The position numbers were made by a program, and so were the translations under genes. This document shows positions 43,893 through 52,782 of a stretch of 64,000 nt of DNA, one piece after another. Origin of the DNA: Collinsella aerofaciens (lineage in GTDB: Bacteria > Actinomycetota > Coriobacteriia > Coriobacteriales > Coriobacteriaceae); assembly GCF_028206795.1 (NCBI RefSeq), contig NZ_JAQLFJ010000008.1, forward strand, positions 2,619 through 66,618, given 5' to 3'. The notes below the pieces were generated by a model that worked only from the letters and a program-made list of their open reading frames with translations, had not been told where the DNA came from and made no database searches. The first letter of the stretch is position 1, and every line of letters starts with the position of its first letter.

Positions 43893-44051
43893 CGTGCCAC
43901 CCCAAACGGGGCGGCACGCCATCTTTTATCAGCCAACTCGCTGAAGTAAGGCTGCGAAGGCCGCGGGGCCGGGAGGGGTTTCCTAAGGGCACATCCCGCA
44001 GCCGCAACGCGGCGAGGACGTGCCCGTGGAAACCCCGCAGGCCCCGCGGCC
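43893..44051. terminator. Compound hairpin region between convergent kinase and uspA genes
   Basis: CGTGCC.CCCC pairs with GGGG.GGCACG (43893-43903 with 43908-43918). A second, long structure pairs GGCCGCGGGGCC (43959-43970) with GGCCCCGCGGCC (44040-44051), then GGTTTCC with GGAAACC and GGGCAC with GTGCCC inside. The first could end the kinase transcript and the second the uspA transcript. Confidence 0.6.
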
Positions 44052-44064
44052 GGTGGGAGCAACG

Positions 44065-44502
44065 CTACTTTACGACCAAGATGTCGCAGTCGGTGTTGCG
44101 CAGCAGGAACGTCGAAATCGAGCCCAGGAGCGCATACTTGATCGAGGACAGACCGCGAGCGCCGCAGAGCACCAGGTCGGGCTTGACCACGTCGAGCATC
44201 TCGTCCTTGAGCGTCTCGCGAATACGGCCGGCGCGAATCATAACCTCGACCTCGGGAATATCGGGATTGGCCTTGGCCTCTTCGAGTTGCTTGGCGATGG
44301 AGTTCTTAAATGCCTCCTCTAGGCCGTTGACCAGATCGACCGGATAGGAACCGGCGCTCTCGAGTGCCGTGGAATCGATGACGTGGCCGATAATCAGCTT
44401 GGCGCCGTTGTTCGCGGCGACCTTGATGGCGCGTGCGAGCACAAAATCCTGCTGCTCAGTACCGTCGAGTGAAACAAATACCTTGGTATAGCCCTCGTTC
44501 AT
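44065..44502 (-). CDS. Universal stress protein (UspA family)
   Basis: This 145-residue single Usp domain begins YTKVFVSLDGTEQQDFVLARAIKVA and ends with the ATP-binding type loop CGARGLSSIKYALLGSISTFLLRNTDCDILVVK (G-2X-G-9X-G-S/T pattern). It probably binds ATP and modulates stress survival. GGAGG precedes the ATG at 44502. It is single, divergent from uppP. Confidence 0.93.
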   Translation of the reverse strand: MNEGYTKVFVSLDGTEQQDFVLARAIKVAANNGAKLIIGHVIDSTALESAGSYPVDLVNGLEEAFKNSIAKQLEEAKANPDIPEVEVMIRAGRIRETLKDEMLDVVKPDLVLCGARGLSSIKYALLGSISTFLLRNTDCDILVVK

Positions 44503-44750
44503 GGTTTCCTCCTTGGTCTATCGCACGGGCGCGGGGCTCGTGCGTCGGGCGGGCGCGGATGCGTGACCGCCGGACACTTTATCTTGTTGCAGTTATACCC
44601 AAGGATTTGGGTTTGACCGCTCGCAATTCTGTGAACGGGCGAGTTTTTTGGTAAGGGTAGGCGCAGGCGCGCCGCCAACGGTTGATAATGGGACATCGCC
44701 CGCACCGTCCGCAGAACAACTATCGGTGGGTGTCTAACGAGGGGGTCCCT

Positions 44751-45725
44751 TTGGATATCATTGAGCTTCTAAAATCTGCCTTCATGGGCCTAGTCGAGGG
44801 CATTACCGAATGGCTGCCTGTTTCGTCGACCGGTCACATGATCTTGGTGGACGAGTTCGTCAAGATGAACGTGAGCGAGACGTTCTGGAATATGTTCCTG
44901 GTCGTGATTCAGCTTGGCGCCATTTTGGCCGTCTGCGTCCTGTTCTTCTACGACCTCAACCCGTTTTCTCCCAGCAAGGGCAAGGAGGGCCGTCGCGACA
45001 CCTGGGTGCTGTGGGGCAAGATTGTGCTCGGCTGCATTCCCGCCGCGGCGATCGGTCTGCCGCTTAACGACTGGATGGAGGAGCATTTCTATAATGCTCC
45101 CGTCGTGGCGCTGGCGCTCATTGTGTACGGCGTGCTGTTTATTGTGATCGAGAACTGGCGCGCGAACAAGCGCGACCAGGCTGCTCTTGCCGGTTCGTTT
45201 GGTTCGAGTGCCGTGGTGGCGGGCGGACGCCCCGCTGGTGCGCATTTTGCCACTCCCGCTGCGGCTGCCGCTTCAGACGATGACGATAACCTGGACTTTG
45301 GCTCCATCACTACGCTCGAGGATCTGAGCTGGAAGACCGCGCTGGGTATCGGTTGCTTCCAAGTGCTTTCGCTGATTCCGGGCACATCGCGCTCCGGCTC
45401 CACGATCATCGGCGGCCTGCTGCTGGGCTGCACGCGCTCGGTGGCGTCTAAGTTCACGTTCTTCCTGGCCATTCCCGTCATGTTTGGTGCGAGTGCGCTC
45501 AAGCTGGTCAAGTACTTTATTAAGGGCGGCACGTTCGGCACCAACGAAATCGCCATCCTGGGCGTGGGCTGCGTCGTCGCCTTTGTGGTGTCGCTCATTG
45601 CCATCAAGTGGCTTATGGGCTTCGTGCGGCGTCACGACTTTAAGTGCTTCGGCGTCTACCGCATCATCCTGGGCATCGTGGTTCTCGCGTACTTCTTTGT
45701 CCTGGAGCCGATGCTCGGCCTCTAA
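44751..45725 (+). CDS. uppP: Undecaprenyl-diphosphatase UppP/BacA
   Basis: This 324-residue membrane phosphatase recycles the peptidoglycan lipid carrier. Motifs are GLVEGITEWLPVSSTGHMILV and, in the second repeat, LIPGTSRSGSTIIGGLLLG. Family members are near 270 residues; the excess is an insert at about 141-186 with NKRDQAALAGSFGSS and DDDDNLDFGSI, a charged, Ala-rich cytoplasmic loop. The start is judged to be TTG at 44751, with GAGGGGG five bases upstream and the family sequence starting there. In-frame ATG and GTG codons further upstream add no homology. Confidence 0.92.
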   Translation: MDIIELLKSAFMGLVEGITEWLPVSSTGHMILVDEFVKMNVSETFWNMFLVVIQLGAILAVCVLFFYDLNPFSPSKGKEGRRDTWVLWGKIVLGCIPAAAIGLPLNDWMEEHFYNAPVVALALIVYGVLFIVIENWRANKRDQAALAGSFGSSAVVAGGRPAGAHFATPAAAAASDDDDNLDFGSITTLEDLSWKTALGIGCFQVLSLIPGTSRSGSTIIGGLLLGCTRSVASKFTFFLAIPVMFGASALKLVKYFIKGGTFGTNEIAILGVGCVVAFVVSLIAIKWLMGFVRRHDFKCFGVYRIILGIVVLAYFFVLEPMLGL

Positions 45726-45744
45726 CTTAGTTGACGCTGCGCGA

Positions 45745-45836
45745 CGGCCAGGGCGACAACTTGTCATTCAAAGGGGGTGGCATGACCAAAAGGTCTATGC
45801 CGCCCTCTTTTCATGCCAATTTGTTCGCCCTGGCCG
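45745..45836. repeat. Long imperfect palindrome after uppP
   Basis: Arms of about 43 bases (45745-45787 and 45793-45836) pair with few mismatches: CGGCCAGGGCGA with TCGCCCTGGCCG outside and GGCAT with ATGCC inside. It lies 19 bases after the uppP stop in the 333-base gap before pcrA and has no pure T run. Confidence 0.6.
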
Positions 45837-45966
45837 CCGCTCGCTACCGTGGCCATGACATCGGCGGTTCCGTGATTGTCAATAGATTGGTGCAAAGCAA
45901 CCTGACCCCATTGCGCCAAATCCGCTGGGGCGGGTCTGACGGTGGCGCACGGAGTCGTGGTGTGAT

Positions 45967-45997
45967 TTGCGTCGGTGTCCGCGCGGCTCGGTATACT
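45967..45997 (+). promoter_or_regulatory. Likely pcrA promoter
   Basis: TTGCGT (45967-45972) and TATACT (45992-45997) are 19 bases apart. The -10 box is close to consensus, and the pcrA ATG lies 62 bases downstream. Confidence 0.5.
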
Positions 45998-46058
45998 GGT
46001 ACGGCTCAAACTATGGCGCTGCCCGCAGGCGCGCCGTCCGTCAGATGAGGAGTCGCCC

Positions 46059-48953
46059 ATGACCCAGCCCCTGCCCTGGGAAAAGAACGCCGCGGTACCC
46101 GTACCGCCCGCGCCGGAACCCGTGCCGCTCGATGCATACACCGCCCCCGCTGCGCCGGAGCCCGAGCTCGTTCCGCTCGACATCTACGACGCTCCCGCGC
46201 CGGCGCCCAAGCCCGCCAAACCGCTCGTCGACATCGACAGCCTTAATCCCGCCCAGCGCGAGGCGGTCCTGTCCACCGAGGGCCCGTTGCTGGTGCTCGC
46301 CGGCGCCGGCTCGGGCAAGACCCGCGTCTTGACCTTCCGCATCGCACATATGCTCGGCGACCTGGGTGTTAAGCCTTGGCAGGTTCTTGCCATTACGTTT
46401 ACCAACAAGGCCGCGGCAGAGATGCGCGAGCGTCTGGCGGCACTCATTCCCAGCGGCACCCGTGGCATGTGGGTGTGTACCTTCCATGCTATGTGCGTGC
46501 GCATGCTGCGCGAGGACGCCGACCTGTTGGGCTACACCGGCCAGTTCACCATCTACGATGACGATGACTCAAAGCGCATGGTGCGCGACATTATGCAGGC
46601 GCTCGGCATCGAGCAAAAGCAGTTCCCCATCAACATGATCCGCAGCAAGATTAGCTCGGCCAAAAACGCCATGATCGGCCCCGAGGACATGCTCAAGAGT
46701 GCCGATAGCCCCAACGACAAAAAGGCCGCGCAGGTCTACCTAGAGCTGGAGCGCCGCCTGCGCGCCGCCAATGCGATGGACTTTGACGACCTGCTCGTGC
46801 GCGCGCTCGAGCTGCTGCGCACCCGTCCCGAGGTGCTCGATAAGTACCAAGAGCGCTTCCGCTACATTAGCGTCGACGAGTATCAGGACACCAACCACGT
46901 CCAGTACGAAATCGCCAACCTGCTGGCCGCTAAGTACCAAAACCTCATGGTCGTGGGCGACGATGACCAGTCCATTTACAGCTGGCGTGGCGCCGACATC
47001 ACCAACATCCTGGACTTTGAGAAGGACTTTAAAAACTGCAAGACCGTCAAGCTGGAGCAGAACTATCGCTCTACGGGTCACATCCTGAGCGCCGCCAACG
47101 CCGTGGTGCGCCACAACTCGCAGCGCAAGGACAAGCGCCTGTTTACGGCCGAGGGCGATGGCGAGAAGATCCAGGCCTTCCAGGCGAGCGACGAACGCGA
47201 CGAGGGTCGCTGGATTGCCGGCGAGATCGAGAAGCTGCATGCCAAAGGCACGAGCTACGACGACATTGCCGTGTTCTATCGCACCAACGCCCAGTCGCGT
47301 ATCCTCGAAGATATGTTCCTGCGCGCGGGCGTGCCCTACAAGATCGTGGGCGGCACGCGATTCTTCGACCGTGCCGAGATCCGTGATGTCATGGCCTACC
47401 TTAAGATGATCGTGAACCCGGCCGACGAGATGAGCGTCAAGCGCGTCATCAACACACCGCGCCGTGGCATCGGCTCCACCTCGATCCAAAAAATCGAGCA
47501 GCTGGCGCGCGACAACCGTTGCTCGTTCTTCCAGGCTTGCGAGATTGCGTGTGCCGAAACCGGCATGTTTAGCGCCAAGGTCCGCAATGGCCTGTCAAGC
47601 TTTGTGTCGCTGGTGCGCGAGGGCCGCCGCATGGACGGCGAGCTCAAGGACGTCGTCGAGATGATTGTCGATAAGACGGGCCTGCTGCAGGCGTTTCGCG
47701 CCGAGGGCACCATGGAGTCTGAGAGCCGTGCCGAGAACATCCAGGAATTCCTGGGCGTCGCTGCCGAATTTGAGGAGACGCACGAGGACATCGAGGGTAC
47801 GCTCGAGAGCTTGGAAGAGCTGCGCGCTGCCGGTGTTGCCGACGTGCCTGCCGGCGCCGAGCCCGTCGTGGTGAGCGCGCCCGCGCCCGAACCGGGGCCA
47901 TCTGCCCCGGTATCCTCGTTTGAGGCACTCGTCGGCGCGCGCGATGCCGCAGGTTCCAATCCGCTCGATAGCCTAGCCGCCCCGGCGCTCTCGCCGCAGG
48001 ATGCCCTGGCCGCCGCCATCGCGGGCAACGCGTATGCCGCGCCGACGGGGATGCCGGCGGGTGCCGTGCATGCCGACGAGATCGAGCGCACCTACGGTCC
48101 GCTCACCTGTAAGGCGCTGCCGGCACTCATGGAGTGGCTGGCCCTGCGCTCCGACTTGGATTCCCTGGCCGGCGAGACGCATGCCATTACCATGATGACC
48201 ATCCACTCCGCCAAGGGCCTGGAGTTCCCGGCGGTGTTCGTGGCCGGCATGGAGGAAGGCATCTTCCCGCACGTGCACGATTTTGGCGGTAGTGACGATC
48301 CGGGCAAGCTCGAGGAGGAGCGCCGCTTGGCCTACGTCGCCATCACGCGTGCTCGCAAGCGCCTGTTCCTGACCTATGCGGCCACGCGTCGCACCTACGG
48401 CTCGACCTCTGCCAACCCGCGCTCGCGTTTCCTCAACGAGATTCCGTTTGAGGATATCGAGTTTAGCGGCATCGGTTCTGCCGGTTTTGAGGGCACGGGC
48501 TGGGAGAAGCGCGGCGACCGTCACGGCACCTTTGGCTCGGGCATGGGCTCGGATATGTACGGCGGCAAGGTGTTTGGCTCGCATACGCGCTCGACCGGCG
48601 GTTCCGGTTCGCGCGGCGGATCGAGCTTTGACGATTTCTTTGGCGGCAGCAGTTACGGGACCGAGCGCCATCGTGGGGTTTCGCCTGACGCCGGCCGTGT
48701 TGCCTCGACTTTTGGTTCGGGCGCGTCGCGAGCCAAAAAGCCGTCTTCCAAGGTGTCCCCGACGGTGGAGCGCAAGGTCGATCGTGCCAGCGCATCGCAG
48801 GACTTTGCCGCGGGCGATACCGTGAGCCACAAGACTTTTGGCACGGGTACCGTGATCTCGGTCGCCGGAGACATGATCGAGGTTCAATTCGAAAAGACCG
48901 GCCAGACCAAAAAGCTTATGAAGGGCTTCGCGCCGATCGTCAAGCTGTCGTGA
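46059..48953 (+). CDS. pcrA: ATP-dependent DNA helicase PcrA/UvrD
   Basis: This 964-residue superfamily 1A helicase acts in repair and replication restart. It shows LNPAQREAVLS (Q motif), Walker A GAGSGKTRVLTFRIA, FTNKAAAEMRERL, VDEYQDTNHVQYEI (Walker B), GDDDQSIYSWRGAD, LEQNYRSTGHIL, TIHSAKGLEFPAVF and EERRLAYVAITRARKRL. A Pro/Ala-rich tail of about 60 residues precedes the helicase. Residues about 590-672 are an Ala/Pro-rich insert. The C-terminus (AGDTVSHKTFGTGTVISV..) is the PcrA RNA-polymerase-binding Tudor-like domain. GAGGAG precedes the ATG at 46059. Confidence 0.96.
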   Translation: MTQPLPWEKNAAVPVPPAPEPVPLDAYTAPAAPEPELVPLDIYDAPAPAPKPAKPLVDIDSLNPAQREAVLSTEGPLLVLAGAGSGKTRVLTFRIAHMLGDLGVKPWQVLAITFTNKAAAEMRERLAALIPSGTRGMWVCTFHAMCVRMLREDADLLGYTGQFTIYDDDDSKRMVRDIMQALGIEQKQFPINMIRSKISSAKNAMIGPEDMLKSADSPNDKKAAQVYLELERRLRAANAMDFDDLLVRALELLRTRPEVLDKYQERFRYISVDEYQDTNHVQYEIANLLAAKYQNLMVVGDDDQSIYSWRGADITNILDFEKDFKNCKTVKLEQNYRSTGHILSAANAVVRHNSQRKDKRLFTAEGDGEKIQAFQASDERDEGRWIAGEIEKLHAKGTSYDDIAVFYRTNAQSRILEDMFLRAGVPYKIVGGTRFFDRAEIRDVMAYLKMIVNPADEMSVKRVINTPRRGIGSTSIQKIEQLARDNRCSFFQACEIACAETGMFSAKVRNGLSSFVSLVREGRRMDGELKDVVEMIVDKTGLLQAFRAEGTMESESRAENIQEFLGVAAEFEETHEDIEGTLESLEELRAAGVADVPAGAEPVVVSAPAPEPGPSAPVSSFEALVGARDAAGSNPLDSLAAPALSPQDALAAAIAGNAYAAPTGMPAGAVHADEIERTYGPLTCKALPALMEWLALRSDLDSLAGETHAITMMTIHSAKGLEFPAVFVAGMEEGIFPHVHDFGGSDDPGKLEEERRLAYVAITRARKRLFLTYAATRRTYGSTSANPRSRFLNEIPFEDIEFSGIGSAGFEGTGWEKRGDRHGTFGSGMGSDMYGGKVFGSHTRSTGGSGSRGGSSFDDFFGGSSYGTERHRGVSPDAGRVASTFGSGASRAKKPSSKVSPTVERKVDRASASQDFAAGDTVSHKTFGTGTVISVAGDMIEVQFEKTGQTKKLMKGFAPIVKLS

Positions 48954-48960
48954 TCCTGGC

Positions 48961-49090
48961 GGACCTGGGCGGGCGTATAGGGCAACATCGCCTGCTCGGG
49001 CAGTCCTGCGCAAGACGGAGAGCACATTAAGTGCTCTCCTTTGCGTGCGGAACTCGCGATCGATGTTGCCCTATACGCCCGCCCAGGTCC
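48961..49090. repeat. Giant palindrome with 30-bp perfect arms after pcrA
   Basis: 48961-48990 and 49061-49090 are exact reverse complements over 30 bases. Inside, GAGAGCAC and GTGCTCTC form a tip hairpin around ATTAA (49019-49039), with partial pairing between. It starts seven bases after the pcrA stop. No long T run is present. Confidence 0.8.
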
Positions 49091-49172
49091 TTGGGTAACG
49101 GTGCTTGCGAACGTCGCTCTGCTCGTCCGCTTTTTGATCTGGAGAGCCGGGTGGGCTGATAAATAGATATGG

Positions 49173-49210
49173 CAAGGGGCTCTCCCGCACATGGACGGGA
49201 GAGCCCCTTG
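49173..49210. terminator. Terminator-like hairpin after manA
   Basis: CAAGGGGCTCTCCCG (49173-49187) and CGGGAGAGCCCCTTG (49196-49210) form a perfect 15-bp stem. It lies just past the manA stop on the minus strand and could serve convergent pcrA too. T runs are short on both sides. Confidence 0.7.
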
Positions 49211-49234
49211 TTGCGTTTGGGTTGTTGGTGCGAC

Positions 49235-50167
49235 CTACAGGTGGCTGATGATCAGTTCCATCTTGCCTTCGAGGTCGATGGAGCTGACGGTGCTCGGGGC
49301 CAGCAGGTGGCTTCCCTTGTGGACGGGGTCGCCGCAGACGGTGCCTTCGCCGTCGATGACCGACAGGCACATGAAGGGCCAGCGCTGGTCGAGGGTCTTG
49401 CTGCCGTTGACGCGCACGCGATCGACGGTGTAGCAGGGGTTGGACTCGAGCTCGGTCACGCCGTCCACCTCGGGCGCGGTCACCGTGCCGTCGGTCGGAG
49501 CCTGAGCATCAAAGTCGATGCAGTCGAGGCTCTGCTCAATGTGTAGCGGGCGCAGCTTGCCGTCGGTGCCGGGGCGGTCGTAGTCGTACAGGCGATAGGT
49601 CACGTCGCTCGACTGCTGCGTCTCCAAAATGAGCGTACCAGTCTTGATGGCGTGCACGGTACCGGAGTCAATCTGGAAAAAGTCACCCTTGTGAATCGGC
49701 AGCACGTTGAGCATGTCGTCCCAACGGCCTTCCTCGATCATCTGTGCGGCCTCGGCGCGGTCTTTGGCACGCTGGCCGACGATGATCGTGGAGCCGGGCT
49801 CGCAGTCCAGCACATACCAGCACTCGGTTTTGCCCAGACTGCCGTTCTCGTGCTCGGCGGCGTACTCGTCGTTGGGGTGAATCTGGATCGAAAGGTCGTC
49901 CTTGGCGTCCAGAATCTTGATGAGCAGCGGGAACTCCTTGCCCTCGCAATTGCCAAAGAGCTCGCGGTGCTCGGCCCACAGCCACGAAAGTGTGTGGCCT
50001 GCATACGGGCCCTCCGCAATCTGGCAGTCGCCGTTGGGGTGGGCCGAGATGGCCCAGCACTCACCGATGGGACCTTCGGGAATGTCGTAGCCAAATACGG
50101 TTTCGAGCTGGCGGCCGCCCCAGATCTTCTCGTGGAAGATCGGCGTGAGTTTAATCAAATCGGACAT
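49235..50167 (-). CDS. manA: Mannose-6-phosphate isomerase, class I
   Basis: This 310-residue zinc enzyme interconverts mannose 6-phosphate and fructose 6-phosphate. It matches the short (Firmicutes-type) class I family: LTPIFHEKIWGGRQLETVFG, LLIKILDAKDDLSIQIHPNDEYA (zinc ligands Gln, His), KTECWYVLDCEPGS, GDFFQIDSGTVHAI and YDYDR. The ATG at 50167 is seven bases from GGGAG; the ATG at 50173 is also in frame. It may be cotranscribed with the GntR gene upstream on the same strand. Confidence 0.95.
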   Translation of the reverse strand: MSDLIKLTPIFHEKIWGGRQLETVFGYDIPEGPIGECWAISAHPNGDCQIAEGPYAGHTLSWLWAEHRELFGNCEGKEFPLLIKILDAKDDLSIQIHPNDEYAAEHENGSLGKTECWYVLDCEPGSTIIVGQRAKDRAEAAQMIEEGRWDDMLNVLPIHKGDFFQIDSGTVHAIKTGTLILETQQSSDVTYRLYDYDRPGTDGKLRPLHIEQSLDCIDFDAQAPTDGTVTAPEVDGVTELESNPCYTVDRVRVNGSKTLDQRWPFMCLSVIDGEGTVCGDPVHKGSHLLAPSTVSSIDLEGKMELIISHL

Positions 50168-50239
50168 GTGCATACTCCCATAAGGTTGTGCGGGTGCCGC
50201 GTAAGACAGCTCAAAACGAGCACCCACCGGATTGCAAAA

Positions 50240-50959
50240 CTAGGCCAGCGTTACGTTGTGCAGCTCAAAGCGGTCGCCTACGTTGTGCGAGATAGAATAT
50301 TCAAACGCGGTGCCGCTATCCAAGAAGCCAATCTGGTTGAGTTCGAGCAGGGGAGAGCCGGGTTTGGTATCCAGGCGCTCAGCCTCTTCCTCAGTTGCCG
50401 CGACGGCGCGAATGGTGCGGTGGAAACTCGAGATCTTGAGTCCGCACTGCTCGCGGATGAAGCTGTAGACCGACGCGTACAGGTCTTTTTTCTTAAGACC
50501 CGGAATCAGCTCGAGTGGCATATAGGTGTACTCGATAACGATGGGCTGACCATCGACCTCGCGTACGCGCACGATGTGATAGGCAAAGTCGTCTTCGGCC
50601 ATTCCCAGCTGGGTCGCAACCTCTGCCGGCGGATTGACGATCGAGAAATCGTAGACCACCGAGGTCACCTTCTCCCCGCGATGCTCGTACGAAAAGCCTT
50701 GGGCGCGGTCGTTCTTGCCTTGGAAAAACACCTGGCCAGGAAGCCCCGCCGTGTCCTTAACGTAGGTGCCCGATCCGCGCCGGCTGGTAATTAGGCCTTC
50801 CTCGGTGATTTGCTCAATAGCTCGTTTGACGGTGATTTTGGAAACGCCATAGAGCTCGCAGAACTCAACGACGGTGGGTAGCTTGTCGCCCGGTTTAAGA
50901 GCGCCGTCCTCGATGCTTCGACGGATATCTGCAGCTATCGCCTCGTATTTGGGAATCAT
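50240..50959 (-). CDS. GntR-family regulator with UTRA domain
   Basis: This 239-residue protein has an N-terminal winged helix (KYEAIAADIRRSIEDGALKPGDKLPT, GVSKITVKRAIEQITEEGLI, RRGSGTYV) and a C-terminal UTRA effector domain (HIVRVREVDGQPIVIEYTYMPLELIPGL). HutC-subfamily members bind phosphosugars. It is divergent from the GH1/PTS operon and is the likely regulator of it. GGAGG precedes the ATG. A palindromic GTATAC at 50999-51004 in the shared region may be its site. Confidence 0.93.
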   Translation of the reverse strand: MIPKYEAIAADIRRSIEDGALKPGDKLPTVVEFCELYGVSKITVKRAIEQITEEGLITSRRGSGTYVKDTAGLPGQVFFQGKNDRAQGFSYEHRGEKVTSVVYDFSIVNPPAEVATQLGMAEDDFAYHIVRVREVDGQPIVIEYTYMPLELIPGLKKKDLYASVYSFIREQCGLKISSFHRTIRAVAATEEEAERLDTKPGSPLLELNQIGFLDSGTAFEYSISHNVGDRFELHNVTLA

Positions 50960-50996
50960 GTAATCCTCCCTTCATATTTGCGTTGATATAAAGAGA

Positions 50997-51095
50997 GTAT
51001 ACCTACTTAAAAAGCATCCATATGGCTTTCATCAAAGAAGTTCGATAAAGAAAAATAAAAAAGACGCTTTACATAATAAATCAGAGCGCTATAGT
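50997..51095. promoter_or_regulatory. Divergent control region: putative GntR site and cellobiose-operon promoter
   Basis: GAGTATACCT (50997-51006), centred on the palindrome GTATAC, lies 40 bases before the GntR start and could be an operator. On the plus strand TTTACA (51068-51073) and TATAGT (51090-51095), 16 bases apart, make a good promoter for the GH1 gene, with a leader of about 160 bases. The leader contains GGGGACAG and an imperfect GTTTGC/GCAAAC pairing. Confidence 0.5.
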
Positions 51096-51261
51096 TACAG
51101 ACAACAAGCGAGATGCATTGGCGTTTGCTTGTGCTGTTTGGGGACAGTTTTGTTTTGGCGGGTTGGATATCGGTATGACCGGTGCGCGCCCGCGCCGGAT
51201 AACCTGCCAAAGCAAACCCGTCTCCAACCGGAAGCTCTAGAACACGAAAGCGAGGACTTTG

Positions 51262-52662
51262 ATGGCACAGTATCAGCTGCCCAACGACTTCTTCTTTGGC
51301 GCTGCTATGTCCGGCCCGCAGACTGAGGGTCAGTGGAACCAGGGCGGCAAGCTCGAGAACCTGTGGGACACCTGGTCCATCCAGGATCTGGGCTCGTTCT
51401 ACAACTGCGTTGGCTCTTATGCCGGCAATGACTTTATGGCCAAGTACCAGGAAGACCTTCGCATTTTGAAGGACTTGGGCCTGAATACCTATCGCACTTC
51501 CATCCAGTGGAGCCGTCTGCTCGATGCCGACGGCAACCTTAATGAGGAGGGCGCTGCGTGGTATCACGAGCTGTTCCGCGCCTCTCGCGAGGCCGGCCTG
51601 GAGCCGTTTGCCAACTTGTACCACTTTGACATGCCCACCTACCTCTTTAACCGTGGTGGCTGGGAGAGCCGTGAGGTCGTCGAGGCTTACGCGCATTACG
51701 CCGATGTCGCCTTCCACGAGTTTGGCCAGGAGATTAAGTACTGGTTCACCTTTAACGAGCCCATCGTCGAGCCCGAGCAGCGCTATCAGGAGGGCGTGTG
51801 GTTCCCGCAGCTCCATGACTTCAACCGCGCCCGCACCGTGCAGTATCACATCTCGCTGGCGCACGCGCTGGCCGTGGCCAACTATCGTCGCGCCTATGAC
51901 GAGGGCGTTATTCGCGCCGATGCCAAGATCGGCATGATCAACTGCTTTACCCCGGTCTATACCAAGGAGAACCCCAACGAGGCAGACCTCGAGGCCGTGC
52001 GTATGACCAGCGGCATCAACAATCGCTGGTGGCTCGACCTTATTACCAAGGGCGAGCTTCCTGCCGACGTGCTCGACAGCCTGGCTGAGGGCGGCGTTAA
52101 GCTCCCGTTCCGTGCCGGCGACCAAGAGATTCTCAAGCAGGGTGTTGTCGACTGGCTCGGCTGCAACTACTACCACCCCACGCGTGTTCAGGCGCCGGCG
52201 AGCAAGGTCGACCAGTACGGCCTGCCGCACTTTGCCGACGAGTACGTATGGCCCGACGCCGTTATGAACGAGAGCCGTGGCTGGGAGATCTACCCGCAGG
52301 GCCTCTACGACTTTGGCATGGACTGCGCTAAAAACTACCCCGACCTTGAGTGGTTCGTTTCCGAGAACGGCATCGGCATCATGGACGAATACAAGAACCG
52401 TGACGCCGAAGGAACCATCCAGGATGACTACCGCGTCGACTTTGTACGTCAGCACCTGGAGTGGGTGGCCAAGGCAATTGCCGAGGGCGCCAAGTGCCGC
52501 GGATACCATTACTGGGCCGTCATCGATAACTGGTCTTGGGCTAATGCCTTTAAGAACCGTTACGGTTTTGTCGAGGTCGACCTTATGGACGGCTACAAGC
52601 GCCGCCTTAAGAAGTCAGCGGCCTGGCTCAAACAGGTCGCCACAACCCACGTGGTTGATTAG
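51262..52662 (+). CDS. Glycoside hydrolase family 1, 6-phospho-beta-glucosidase type
   Basis: This 466-residue GH1 enzyme has FFFGAAMSGPQTEG, the acid/base motif FTFNEPIVEPEQ and the nucleophile motif EWFVSENGIGI, with the C-terminal FKNRYGFVEVD. Its place ahead of cellobiose-type PTS IIC, IIB and IIA indicates hydrolysis of cellobiose 6'-phosphate or a related phospho-beta-glucoside to glucose and glucose 6-phosphate. The ATG at 51262 follows GAGG. The phospho-specificity is inferred from the PTS context. Confidence 0.92.
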   Translation: MAQYQLPNDFFFGAAMSGPQTEGQWNQGGKLENLWDTWSIQDLGSFYNCVGSYAGNDFMAKYQEDLRILKDLGLNTYRTSIQWSRLLDADGNLNEEGAAWYHELFRASREAGLEPFANLYHFDMPTYLFNRGGWESREVVEAYAHYADVAFHEFGQEIKYWFTFNEPIVEPEQRYQEGVWFPQLHDFNRARTVQYHISLAHALAVANYRRAYDEGVIRADAKIGMINCFTPVYTKENPNEADLEAVRMTSGINNRWWLDLITKGELPADVLDSLAEGGVKLPFRAGDQEILKQGVVDWLGCNYYHPTRVQAPASKVDQYGLPHFADEYVWPDAVMNESRGWEIYPQGLYDFGMDCAKNYPDLEWFVSENGIGIMDEYKNRDAEGTIQDDYRVDFVRQHLEWVAKAIAEGAKCRGYHYWAVIDNWSWANAFKNRYGFVEVDLMDGYKRRLKKSAAWLKQVATTHVVD

Positions 52663-52782
52663 CGACCGGGCGAACGCCCAGACCGCGCGCCGCCGCGCGA
52701 AACACATGGCACATCTGGTGGCAGAGGGCGACAGACCACCGTGCGCATAGGAAAAGGCCGGATTTGAAAGTTAGGAGCAATC

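Noticed and set aside
43847..44347. 166-codon frame covering the palindromic region and uspA antisense
   Set aside because: It overlaps the compound hairpins and is antisense to uspA. It is Arg/Ser-rich and without a ribosome site.
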